From assembly GCA_001643675.2 (NCBI GenBank), contig LSRY02000018.1:1488001-1552000 (forward strand): 64,000 nucleotides of DNA. The letters are read 5' to 3'. The translations under genes were made by a program, and so were the position numbers. Numbering within the stretch: position 1 is the first letter of the stretch; the number at the start of each line of letters is the position of its first letter. The notes beneath the pieces are model-generated. The model was not told where the DNA came from and did not search any database. It saw only the letters and a program-made list of their open reading frames with translations. Source of the stretch: Monocercomonoides exilis. Its lineage: Eukaryota > Preaxostyla > Oxymonadida > Polymastigidae. Below are positions 1-11,533 of this stretch, one piece after another.

Positions 1-1799
1 CGTTGTCAGTGAGGGAGTGGAAAGGCGGATGCCCCGTCACCATCTCAAAGAGAATGCACCCCAAACTCCACCAGTCAGCTGTCTCATCATACCGCTCCTT
101 CTCAAACACCTCGATGGCCACGTAGTCTGCAGTGCCCACACAGGACTCGGCAAACAGATGGCGGTGGGAGGAGAAGGTGCTGGAGAAGGAGGAGAGGGTA
201 GCGGAGACTGAGGAGGAAGAGGAGGAGGAAGAGGAAGAAGAGGAGGAGGAAGAAGATGTTGAGGTTGAATAGAAATTGGATGGGAGAACAGGAACATGAG
301 CAGTCATTGAGGGAGAAAGAGATGTTGTTGGCACACCCGATGCAGTGAAATTGGCTGTTTCTGTGTTTCTTTCAGATGTCTGCTGAAATTGAGGCAGCAA
401 ATTCGGAAGTGTGCCTGTTGAACTGATGTTGTTGGCAACAGAGGAATATTCCATTGTTTCTGAACTGTTATTACTATTATGATTATTATTACAGTTGTTG
501 TTGTTATCTTCTTCCTCCTCACTTGCCCCGTCTGACTCGTCTGAAGATGAATCCAAATCCACCCCGTCGTCTTCACTGCTTGACGACGCTGATATTTCTG
601 GTTCTTCTCCTTCGTCTGCATTTTGCTTTGACTGGCCATTCTCTTCCACTGTATTTGCTGGCTGCTCTAATTTGTTGGCTGTTGAATTGCTTTCTGTGGA
701 ATTGTCATTCAATTTGTGTGCGATATCTGATTTTGTTGTTGCCAAAGATGATGATTGCTCCAATGAAATATCATTTTTATCTGTGTTTGATTGATTTACA
801 GACTCAACCTTCTTATCAACAGTATTAATATCGCTCTTATTGGTTTGTGTGTGTCTGCTGCTCTTGTGCTTCTTTCTCGTCCGATGCGATTTCGAGTGCA
901 TCGTTCTGCTTCCGGTCACAAACAGAGAGGGGTCTCCTTTGCTCAGCCCGAAATCAGCCAGCTTGAGGCGCCCTTTGGAGTCGATGAGAAAGTTCGCTGG
1001 CTTCAAATCACGGTGGATGTACCCGAGCTGGTGGAGCGCATGCACACAGCAGACCATTTCGGCGAAATAGAAACACGCTACGTCTTCGTTCAGTGGAGCA
1101 GTGTTGCGCAAAAGGCATCCAAAATCACCTCCTTGAACAAATTCCTGATTCATTATTAATCAAACAACATTTAAAAAAATAAACAATCAAAATAATTGTG
1201 CCAAAAATAAATTCATATAGAATAAAAAACCATTGCAAGATAAATATAATCCGAATCTTGAAATGCAAAGTAAAGTTTCACAAGCCAAGGATTTCGCGAT
1301 GCTCCAAGTATTGCCCTTTCTGTTCGTAATCTAAATGCTTTATCTTTTGTATCAACTGTCTTCTTTTCAATTTTTTTAATTGCAACCAATAATCCTGTTT
1401 CAATATGGCGACAAAGGAACACTTGCGAAAAGGCTCCAGCTCCTAAAAGTGCAATCCATTCAAAATCACTTGGTTGTGTCGATGAACGTCGAAGTCTTAA
1501 ATATGCGAGCTCTTTTGCTTTGCACTCTTCAAGAAACCTTTTTTTATCTTCGTCTCTAAGTTGTAGTCTTTCAATAAATTTTTCGTGCCGCAAACGTCTC
1601 AAAAAAAAGTGAAAAAAAGAAAATGATTGTAATAAGAAATGAGATAAATTTTTTCATGAATAATCGCAAACCTAAGCTTTTTGTTATACAAGAAAAGCAG
1701 AAGATCTCTGTAATAATCCACGATGCTTTCCTTGAAAAGTTCCACCTTCTCTATTGTCTCTTTTGATGCACATTTACTAACAAGGCAAGTATCAAGCAT
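1..1799 (-). CDS. NDR/LATS-type AGC protein kinase, C-terminal part beyond left edge
   Basis: Serine/threonine kinase of the NDR/LATS branch, which acts downstream of Hippo/MOB signalling. Exons 1799-1672, 1597-1231 and 1144 to the edge, with introns of 74 and 86 bases; the joins restore continuous kinase sequence. The N-terminus has the MOB-binding-type helix, then LGAGAFSQVF (glycine loop), LVAIKKIEK (catalytic Lys), EFVQGGDFG, HRDLKPANFL and ADFGLS. Between DFG and the activation segment lies a Ser/Asn/Asp/Glu-rich insert of roughly 190-200 residues; family members usually have 30-60 there. The segment resumes as SCVGTADYVAIEVF and WWSLGCILFEM. The usual APE triplet reads AIE and GTPDY reads GTADY. 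All catalytic residues seen are intact, so it is probably active. The AGC tail lies outside the window. Start ATG at 1799 chosen because the exon opens there; nothing kinase-like lies upstream. Confidence 0.85.
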
Positions 1800-1968
1800 G
1801 ACAAATTAAATTAGTTTTATTTTTTATAAAAGTATTTTAGGAAATCGTATTTAATTTTCGTTAAATGCTTATATGAACAAGAAAACGAAAAAAATTGATG
1901 AGTAAATAAATTATTAGGGTTGATCAAATTAATTCTTTCGGTTTCTCTTCTCTGAAAAAAATAACAAT

Positions 1969-3394
1969 TTATGAATGAATAATTTGATGTATTAAATTTG
2001 CAATTAGTGCAGGACGCTCTCTAAATAAAAAATACATATTTTTTATCAAAAAAAGTATAAAATAAAAATGGCATACAATGGCAAAAAATGTCCTGCGTCT
2101 GGAATAAGAATAAAAGGTACTCCGAGATGCTTTGCAATATGTTCACCGTGGGAATATGGAATTGACTGAGAAATAAAACAAAATTAAAAATCCTCAACGT
2201 TCAAATTTTTTTTAAAAAAGAAATATCACACTCTATCGTCGCTTCCATGAACAACTTGAACTTTGACTTTATCGTTGTGGTGCTCCTTTGGGAGTTTTTC
2301 CTTTCCAACTGGATCATTCTGACCGTCCCCCCATTTTTTCCTCCACTCGTGCATTCTTTCCACAGACACAAAATGTGTCATAACAGCACATATCTGTCCA
2401 CAAAGTGCTTTAAGAGAAGGTGAAATGTGGCAGTGCGTGACCGGAGATAAATATTTGTCTTGCGTCACGTATTCCATTCCTGTCATATCATATTGAGACT
2501 TCGACAGAAGAGGTGAAGACTCAGATGAAGATGACACTTTTTCAGTTTTGCTTTCTTTCTCTTCATTTTCGATAATCTGGATATCTTCTGGAGTTGGTGA
2601 AGAAACAACGCAGGGTTCATCTTCTATGTTCACTATTTTCACTTTTTCCCTCAAAAATTTTTCTCCAAAATTTAGCGGGGCTGTCATTTTGGCAGCTTTC
2701 ACTTTATCCTTTATAAACATTACAGCAGTCTGTCTCCAAATATTCGACAAAGGAGGATAAAATCTATCTGCCGCACCACACATAAGAGTAACTGTTTTAA
2801 GTTTTTCGGAGTGCCTCATTAAAAGTTCTAAAATGATCATTCCTGCCATTGAAAGTCCAGCCACATTCACTTTTTCCCATTTCAAATGATCAATTAGTGC
2901 AGCAGCATCATCCGCCATCATTGAAGTCCTTTAAATAATTGTGCACACCGTATATTATAAATTTACGTTTCATCTGAAAAAAGTGCATACGTGAAGCGTT
3001 TCTGTTGAGATGTGCTGTAAACAAATCCGCGATGGCAAAAAATACAAATCTGATATCGAGTGTCTCTAAGCAATAGAAGAATAATTCGTTTCCATGCATC
3101 AAAATTCATCGAAAGCCCAGACATTAGTAGTAATTTTTCTGGTCCATCTCCATACACTTTCAAAAATTAAAAATGTCGGAAACGTATGAAAATAAAGAAT
3201 TCCAAACATTCATAATATAAATTACATCCTCTTTCGTGTGATTGAAATATTCCGTTGTTTTTCAATGCATAACGTTGCAAAATAGAAATTTCTCCTTCTC
3301 TACCTTTTTTCAAAGAAAATCGTTCAAGAGGAAAGGAAAGTGCTGGTTCAACGGGATTGCACAATTGTTTGCTTTGAATGTTTTGCGTTTTCAT
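1969..3394 (-). CDS. Alpha/beta hydrolase-fold protein
   Basis: Five exons: 3394-3207 (junction at 3207/3208), 3156-2967, 2928-2232, 2165-2077 and 2020-1969; total 1,215 coding bases, 404 residues. Introns are 38-66 bases. The product shows the hydrolase-fold order: NLYYELYGDGPEKLLLMSGL (strand and oxyanion region), CHRGFVYS in place of the usual DNRGxGxS, the nucleophile elbow VAGLSMAG, then VVHGSDDR and IPDAGHFLP carrying the acid and histidine, and a short ERPALI helix at the end. The Ser-Asp-His triad is therefore complete. A Ser/Glu-rich stretch sits in the lid region at about residues 190-230. Substrate unknown; esterase, lipase or epoxide-hydrolase-like activity are all possible. ATG 3394 has an in-frame stop just upstream. 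Confidence 0.8.
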
Positions 3395-5395
3395 TGTGTT
3401 ACTGTTGATAATTCCTGTAGAAATATAATAATATCCATTTGATCCTTCAGTTATAATTTTTTCTGTTTATCTTCAAAAATTAATTGTGATTTGGGAATGT
3501 GTTTTTCAAATTTATTGATAATTACGTAAAGGGGGTACTTATAAGTCAACTCATATTACAAAATTGTTATCAATTGAATCATGATTTATAACCATTTTCA
3601 TTCCAATGATGAAAAAAAAGTCAAAATTTATTTTAACTCTTTCCGTGCTAACGCATCTGCTCCTTTTCCAACTACGTCAAATGTTGTGCACATATTTAGG
3701 AAATTAGCAGAACCTGTTGATTTCTTTTCATTTAATTCCTCAATTCTACTTCTGACTCCTCTTCTTTATCTGTCCAAACAATTGCATCCTCCATTGTTTC
3801 TTATCATTTATCAGTGTGTTCCATTTAATATGATGCAAAATAGGAAATTATTCAATAATTAATTTTAAACGCATATATGGCTGACCTTTTTAAAATCATA
3901 CAGTTTGTGCAAAAAATACCGGAAAAGATCGATATCTCAATAACCGCAAGAAGAATAATTCTGATAATTTTCCTCAAAATATATCTCATTAATACAAACT
4001 CACTTGACATACAAGACTTTCAAAATTGCTTCATTTGTGCTCAGAAAAAATATACATCGAAATCTCGGAGAAACTTGAAATCCTATTTCTCCGAAATATT
4101 AAAAATAATTATCTCTGAGTACGAATGAGGAGATTTTCAAAGTCTGGTATGACACGTGAGTTTGTGTAGATGAGATGTATATTGAGGAAAATTATCAGAA
4201 TTTTTCTTCTTGCGGTTGTTGAGATATCGATCTTGTCCGGTATTTTTTGCACAAATTGTATGATACGTTTTTTAATTTCATTTTCTTTTCTTTTCTTTTC
4301 TTTTTTGATAAAAAAAAACCCTTTTGAATAATTCTCATGTGAAAATGAAAATTCAAGCATAAAGTGTGCAAAAAATACCTGACGTAAAAAACAATTCCGG
4401 ACAAGATCGATTTCTCAATAACTGCAAAGGTCATAATTCTGATAATTTTCATCATAAAATATCTTTACAATACTAACTCTTTTGATATATCGGATTCTCA
4501 TTTTTGTATCGACTGAATTTTGAAAAAACAATTGTTGAAATCTCAGAGAAACCACAAATACTATTTTTCCAAAATATCAATAAATATTATTCGATTAATC
4601 AGCCGACAAAAAATGAAAATTTGATATGCCAAAAAAGATAGTGTGAACAAGATGCTTTTGGAAATAAATTTCAAAAATTATTCATCGTATAGCTTTTGAG
4701 AAATCGATCTTGTTGGTATTTTTTTGCACTATTAATAGTTAGTGTGATTTATGGTGAATTTATTCAATAATTGTGGGCATAGGCATGATTTCAACCTCCG
4801 TTGATTGCAGTATTTCAACAGAAAACCAAATCACTCTCTTTTCTTATGCAAACTTATGTGATACACTAAAATGAAACAATTTGCTTTGCGGAACAACGAA
4901 AAAATAAGTAATTGATTTATTTTCAAAAGTTAGCAATGAAATAAATTAATCTTTGATGTTTGTTTTCATTGAGAGTATAATTAAGAAACTTGTTGAAAAA
5001 TTACTATCAACTATCGTTGAGATAATGCAACTGAAAACAGAAATTGAAAATTTCCACCATAATTTTCACAACGTTCTTTTTTCAAAAAGTATTTTTTTTA
5101 AAAATATGCAGTTGTTATTGTGACTGAAAAGTAAGAAAAGTCTATAACAAAATTTGGATTTTGTTTCAAAAACTCATAAAACTCGTCCGAAGTGAACTAT
5201 TTTTAAATAACAACATTTCGAAAAGAATAAATATTCATGATTATTATTGTAATCATATTTTCTCTGTAAAAATTTTTTTATATTTTTGTAAAGAATATAT
5301 GTTTATAAAGCCAAAAAAAGTGATGTGGAATAAAAAAAACACTTCTGCTTTTCTTTCGTATGTTAATTTGGCTTATGAAATAGTTATCACACATA
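3395..5395. other. A+T-rich spacer with inverted repeats
   Basis: No gene found. The stretch holds the alternating repeat array at 3893-4735 and a short TTTTC tract near 4275-4300. The rest is simple A+T-rich sequence in which short reading frames lack any recognisable motif. Confidence 0.6.
3893..4735. repeat. Four-copy alternating inverted repeat array
   Basis: Copy 1 (about 3893-4128, plus) and copy 2 (about 4131-4268, minus) are inverted copies sharing some 140 bases, centred on AAATACCGGAMAAGATCGAT and TTCTGATAATTTTCCTCA. Copy 3 (about 4368-4600, plus) matches copy 1 over a longer stretch, including the AATCTCRGAGAAAC part. Copy 4 (about 4640-4735, minus) is the most diverged. By eye copies 1 and 2 are around 85% alike. 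Adjacent copies could fold into hairpins. No transposase is present. Probably a degenerate foldback element family. Confidence 0.6.
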
Positions 5396-7404
5396 GGGTT
5401 ATTATTTAACCCTCACCTTTTTTTGACTCTGACCAATTTTTTTATCAGAAAAGTTTCATGTTTCACTTTTTGAAATAATAACTTAATTATTTGTATAAAA
5501 GGAATCTATATTGAATTTTTAAAATGTATTTTGAAATGAAGCCTATTTCTCATGGGGGGAGATTGGGGGGGGGGGGGTTAAAACCTTCCATCAAGCTTCC
5601 ACGAGAAATAGGTTGGTTTCAAATGGTGAAAAGCCACTTTGCTCATTCAAAACATTTTTTATTTTTTTAATTTTTTTTGTAATTCTATTTTTTATCAAAA
5701 AAATGATAATTAGATCAAAACACTAAAAAGAAAAATGAAAATTCATGTTGAATTAAAAAAAAAGAAAAGAAGGGATCAGAAAATATAAGCATTCCATTCA
5801 ATCCTTTCTTTGAAGAAAATATAAGAACAAACTGGAACGAATGGCATACGTCGTATATGATGGCTTCGTCAGGATCACAGACGCTATCAATTCTGAGCAA
5901 TTCATCCGCAACAGCATAAAAAACGCAGTTCGGGAGTTGCGAGTGAAAAGGGAAGTTGGAAAACCAGGGAGACTGCAGGTAATTAGCAAAGAGAAGGAAG
6001 AAACAGTTCTTGATGTGATCAAAATTGATTCTATTTGTGTAAGCGTTTAACAGTGAAGAAAACAAGAGAATTGGTTTGTGCAAGTTCTATTATTGTTACA
6101 ATTATATTTTTTCTTTAGATGGAAAATGTTTTGAACGATTCAAAAGACGAAAACCAGCCATATATAAAGGTTTCGAATGCTACGGCGTTCGGGTTTTTGA
6201 AGTGGCACCCCGAGTTGAGGAAGAGCAAACCAAAAAGTTTTTAAACATTTATCGGCTGGCTGTGTTATGTGAAAGTGTAATGAAGCCCTGTTATCAAATA
6301 ATTACAAAATTACACGAAAAAATCACAACACACCTTTATTAATATTTATTGTTGACGAATCTTTTTAGCGTGTACCATCTACTGCCAATATTGAAGTTAT
6401 CCATCCATCTGGACAAAGTGCTGTATATTGCAAAGAAGCACAAAGAACGAACAATGCGACACTTGTTGCTGCCGTGGTTGTAGATGGTTATTCATTGCCT
6501 TGCATCATTCTCTGGCCAAGTGTTAAACAACCGGACGAACTGAAGCCTCTTCTCTCTCCAACTCTGGACATCTGGCCTAACAAAAGTGGCTGGATGGACA
6601 AGCAAAATTTCAAGAAATATGCAGAAACAGTTCTTCTCCCTTCCACCGTTGAAAATAGAAAGCGCATGTTACTGGAAACAGAGAAATGCCTTCTTTTCAT
6701 CGACTCTCATCCTTCACACGGTGATCCTTCAATTTGAAAAGCCTCCTCAGAAAATAACATTGACTTCGCAACATTCATCCCCCACAGCACTCATTTGTCT
6801 CAGCCATTCGATAGAGGAGTATTTGCAACTCTCAAAACTTCTCTTTCTTCATCATTTGATGTAACATCATCTCCATCATCGTCTGCTTCAAGAAAAGCAC
6901 TTGTCGACATGCTTCCTCAAGCAATTCACTCCGCTTTCACTCCTTCTGTAATTAAAAAAGCTTTTTAACAAAGCGGAGTCCTTTGTAACACGTTCGGTCC
7001 AGTTCTTCGCAGATGACAGGAATCATCAAAATACCTACTTCCTTCCCATCGTAACCGTTTTGAATATTTTGGAAAGTTAATTACAAAAAAAGAACTTTTA
7101 GACGATTGGGAAAGATTTTTAGGGAGAAATGAAGAAACAGAGAATGAAAAAGACATGAAACATGTGATAGAAAACGAAAAAGATGAAATTGTTGAATTCA
7201 TACATAAAATCAAAAGAAAACGCTCTGACATTATTTTTGATGAACCAAACGAAGAGGAAAACGAAGAGATGCAAAGAAAACCAGGAAAAAGAAAGACAAT
7301 TCGAAGAATTGATTTTTCTTTTGTATTTTTTTTATTTTTCCAAATTTTTCACTTCAAAAATTTAAATCAGAATAAAAAAATGTGTTGGGGTTAAATGATA
7401 ACCC
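5396..7404. mobile_element. Decayed pogo-like DNA transposon, about 2.0 kb
   Basis: Bounded by inverted ends: GGGTTATTATTTAACCC at 5396-5412 and its near-perfect reverse complement (GGTTAAATGATAACCC) at 7389-7404. Each end is itself a palindrome (GGGTTA...TAACCC). The interior holds a broken pogo-type transposase. Size and end structure match the element at 28777-30802, so the two belong to one family. TA precedes the left end; the right flank is TC, so no clean target duplication remains. A run of 13 G lies near 5565. Confidence 0.7.
5811..7394 (+). pseudogene. Broken pogo-type transposase
   Basis: Related along its length to the transposase at 28874-30469. The DNA-binding part (MAYVVYDGFVRITDAIN, GKPGRLQV) starts at 5841. 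An intron of 45 bases (6074-6118) sits after the KKTREL motif, at the same place as in the other copy. The catalytic part shows LFIDSHPSHGD near 6695-6725, FIPHSTHLSQPFDRGVFATL near 6776-6830 and a Lys/Glu-rich tail ending at 7394. It is interrupted by frame changes near 6035-6050, near 6230-6370 and at 6735, plus stops at 6966 and about 7013. Cannot make a full protein. Confidence 0.75.
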
Positions 7405-7898
7405 TCCAACACTTGGATGAAAATTATTTGGCTAATGACGAAAAGCCTTTGAATATTCAACACCTCGAAAAAAAAGTGATGATTTCAAAAAATAGACACC
7501 TGTACATTTAAAAAATTATTTATGATATCAACATTTTTCCTGCCAATCTTCTGAAAATGAAAAACTGTCCAAAAATGAAAATTTAAGAAAAGTGGCCATA
7601 TTGCAAAAATACATAAATAATAATAAGTAAATACAGATAAGAAAAAAACATACACAAATTACATATTCAAAAACCACAAAACATGAACAAGAAAATTTAT
7701 AACCCATCAATAATAATAGCAGCTGCTTCAAGAACTTGCCAACAAAAACACAGCAACAAATAACAACAATCTTATAAACAGCAATTGCAACTGCAACTGC
7801 AACTGCAATGCTAATTACATAATAGAAACACTGAAAAAAAGAAAAAGAAAAAGAAAAATATGTGCTGTTTGCCCGAGATTCATATGGCTGCATGCTGC
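7405..7898. other. A+T-rich spacer
   Basis: Nothing recognised beyond a short CTGCAA tandem repeat near 7780-7808. It lies downstream of the membrane-protein gene that ends at 7899 and probably carries its 3' untranslated region. Confidence 0.5.
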
Positions 7899-10616
7899 TC
7901 AGACAAGCCACGAAAACGAACCCGTTTGCAAAATCTTTTCCCAAAGAACATGTATTTCGTGATTGACAGCAGGTTCCTTATAATTATTTTCATTTGCTCT
8001 ATTCGCTGGCTTTTCCTCTTCTTCCTTCTTCTTTGCTTCCTCCTCTGCTCTTTTCTTTTCTGCTTCCTCTGCCTCTACTTCTTTTTGATCTTCCTTATCG
8101 CAATACTTGTTGATCTCATCAATCTCCGCACTCAGTTCTTCAACACTCAGCCCCCTTTGAATCACATTTATCAGCCTCTGATCTTTCTCTTTTTCTCGTA
8201 CCTCCTTCGCTTTCAATTTTGCCTCCTCCTTCTCCTTCTTCGCTAACTCTGCACACTCTGACTCCTCTTTTTCAAGCTTTTTCTTTCTCCGTTCATCTGC
8301 CCGTATTTTCTGAATTTTTTTGCACCTCTTGCAAGGTGCTAATGTCTGCCACACAAACAGTCCTTTTTTCAAATCCACTCTTCGCTTTATCCATTTCACA
8401 TCCCACTTCACCAGATACAGCCCCACGCAAAATGCCACATACTCAACAAACAGCCACACCAGCATCTGCACCAGCGATAGAGCCATGTTTCTTTCCATTT
8501 TGTGTGCTCGCTCAATCAGCTCGTCATTCACAACCACTGCTGACATGAACCGCTCTGCTCCTTCACACGCCTCTCCGCTCGAAGTTGGCGGGTCAAACTT
8601 CCCAATTCCATCCAAGCACAGTGTCGGAATAAGCACAATGGCAATCCCAATCGCTGATCCAAACACAATCCCACAGTAACGCACACTGTTGCTGCACATC
8701 GTCTCGAAAGTGGAAGCACCAGGTGGCTCCATGTTGAATATAAAAATATGCAGGGTGATGATTGTCAAGAACAACGGAATGAAAGTAATTGTCCACGAGC
8801 TTGTGAAATTGTCTGTTTGGTTGCCAATACACCACAATCATTCCAATCGCACACGTTCACATTCACAGAAAGAACAAAATAAATAAAGAAAATAAATGAA
8901 TAAATTTAATAGAATTATAATTTTTGGCACAGCAGATACAATAAATAAATAAATAAATAAACATGCAATGTCTTGTTTCTCATTCAATTCGCATACACAC
9001 TCACTCACCCGCTCTCCTTTAACATTTTGCATTCAACATATCTTCAAAGAAAAAAACACCCATGTCAAAGCAATCCCCAACACAGAATGGAAATATTGGA
9101 TAAAAGTGATGCAGAAATTATCTGAACAACTCAACCAGCTATCGCTTATTAAATCAATGGCGAACATTTCACCAAAGAAGACAAAAAAATTTATCAAAAG
9201 AGCTAACAAAATGGTATCTGAGCTTGTTATCAATCGCCCATCCTCGGTGAATTTTTGTGTGTCATCTTCTGTGGCTGCTGCTTCTCTGAAAAGGTTATCA
9301 TAACCAACGCCACTTTCTTTGACATTTCTTTGAGGATACGGCTTCGTCACTTGACCATCAACCAAGCGATTGCGGATGTTGAAAGCGTGCTCATCCCCAT
9401 TTACAAATTTGTTAAGACTCGTGTACAAATAATAAGGTCCCACAAGTAAGCAACCTATACACGCAGCGCTTATTAAAATTGCAAACAACATATCATCTCG
9501 TTTCTTTAAAAATAAGAAAAAGAAAAAGAAAAACAATGTCAGCATCACCAATGCAATAGTGAACTGGCTCTTCGACCTTGACAGGCAGAACGAAAAGATC
9601 GACCTACTTGCCCTGTTCGACACAAGAATCGACACATGCTCATCATCAGCCAGCTTGTCGAAAACTGGCCCTCGGATAAGATTCGTTGCGTAGAAGATGG
9701 CAAAGAAAAAGAAGAAAAGAAACAGCATAAGAGATATCGACGCCAATGAAAATAGAATAAGACGCGTCCAAGGATACTTGATCAGGGTCTTTAGATTGTA
9801 CATATCCCTCCAGAAACTCTGCCTTTTCCCAAACAGCACTTCTGGAAAAGTCCCATACAACCGAATGGTGTCCTTCCATCCTTTCGGGCTCAGTCCAGAC
9901 CGAGTCTTGTCTGCAACATCCTGAATGCAATTTAAAGCAAAATACAAATCAACAAATAAACAAAAACGAAAAGAAGCCCATCAAAAAGAAAGTCACTCGC
10001 TGTACCTACTTCAGCATAGCTCAAAACACACGCATCTGCATTGTCTGGATCGTACATGTTCAGATCCTGGAATTCATCATGGCTCATGAAGATGTTGTCT
10101 CTCAGCCTTAGCAGTTCTTCAACCACAATCTCATACCAGAACCTGCATCAAGCCAAATCACGTAAATTTTGATCATTAAAAAATAAAAAAAATTTTCTAA
10201 CACTTCTGTATTCAGCATCTCTCGGAAAAACTTCGATGTCCCCATCAGTTTCATTTTTGTTCTTGTGCCGCATTTCTTCAAAATCCTACCAAATTTTCAA
10301 AACCTTAAAATCCAACTGGAAAAACTCACACTGCTTCCATATGTCCATTGGCACCTCTACTTCGCGGTGCTCAGTGAAAACCGTTCAATAACAGAAAAAT
10401 AACAAAAAACAAAAAATGCACACTGTTAACATCCACTTGATCGCAATTCTCATCCGACGTGCTGCTGGACGTCGGGTCTTCAATGTCTGTAACCATGGGA
10501 ACAAACTCTCGGAACGCTCTCTCATTTCCTGTGTGGATGAGAACTTCTGAAGATTTCATCGATCTGGTGAATAAATTGTTTTGCCAACTGATTCCCTGTT
10601 GCTCAACCAACCACAT
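7899..10616 (-). CDS. Multi-pass membrane protein, possibly TMEM185-like
   Basis: Six exons: 10616-10422, 10369-10332, 10285-10202, 10142-10010, 9920-9038 and 8812-7899; they sum to 2,247 bases, 748 residues. The fit of all phases, including the 225-base intron 8813-9037, supports the model. A soluble N-terminal region of about 165 residues (MWLVEQQGISWQ, LMGTSKFF, FWYEIVVEE) leads into at least seven hydrophobic segments between about residues 200 and 590. A long Lys/Glu-rich coiled-coil tail follows (LEKEESECAELAKKEKEEAK). The block SSWTITFIPLFL followed by PTLCLDGIG resembles the TMEM185 (transmembrane Fragile-X-F) family, but this is a weak match from memory. No transport motif was recognised. 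The in-frame ATG 10616 follows a stop codon. Confidence 0.65.
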
Positions 10617-11533
10617 TCACTCATTTTGTTCACTGGTATTTTTGCACAATCTGGTGATATTATTGGAGTGTTGGCATATGGGTATTATACCGGAACATTC
10701 AAAAATCGACATAGTCAATTTATTTCATTATGTAATTATCATATTTGCTATTTAAAGCTATTTATTTTGTGCGGATACATTTTTAAAGAATATTTTGAAA
10801 ATATTTTTGATCAAAAAAATATTTATTTTTGAGAAATATTCTAAATTTTTCTTGACTGAAACATATCTTATCTCAAAAGAAAGGTAATATTATGATGACT
10901 CTTGTATTTAATGAAGAAGAAATGGCTTGGAATTTGTTATTAACTTCACTGAGAGATGAAATAGGAAAATAAAATGCATGCGAAATAAATTTTGTTATGA
11001 AACCGGAAAATATTTAATTGGGTTCAACAAAAATATTATATTAGATAAATAGATATCATAGGTTATAGGATATTGTAAAAAATCTTCTATTTTAGGGTTT
11101 CGGTTAAACGTATTAGTTTATTGCTGGAAAAAATTTTTTAGGGGAAGGGTTGACAAAAAAAAAGTTATTTTGATGTGCAGAAACTCAATTGAAATCAAGA
11201 TGATAACGCTGAAAAAAAGATTCAGTTCTCTTTTTTCTTGCAATCTTCTTTTGGGCGATGATAATTACAAAAAAAAAATGTCAACTTTTTAATAAATTTG
11301 GAAATGTAATATTTCTCTTCCCAAAAATGAAACATTTTTGATAATTTTATTTTGAAAAATTTTATTTCAATTTAGAATAATTTCCGCGCTTTAATATTTT
11401 GTTCAAATATATTTTAAACAATGATAATCACTTTTATCATAAAATAAAGCAAATTTTGATGTACCGGTAAAGTACCCATTTGCCGGAGTGTTTTTGTGAA
11501 TTTTCGAAGTCAATAGAAAAAATATATTAAAGA
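10617..11533. other. A+T-rich spacer
   Basis: Very A+T-rich; no coding or structural feature seen. It separates the divergent membrane-protein gene (minus) from the purine-rich patch (plus). Confidence 0.5.

Noticed and set aside
17-639. Plus- and minus-strand frames over the kinase insert
   Set aside because: Shadows; the kinase frame is open throughout and joins conserved motifs at both ends.
9022-9040. TGA in the membrane-protein gene as a possible recoded codon
   Set aside because: A 225-base intron (8813-9037) removes it and all exon lengths then sum to whole codons; TGA serves as stop in the TBL1-like gene, the RIIAD1-like gene and others.
10286-10331. An 18-base intron alternative (GTTTTGAAAATTTGGTAG)
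   Set aside because: A 46-base intron ending at the same acceptor gives consistent phase through the whole six-exon gene; the ultra-short intron does not.
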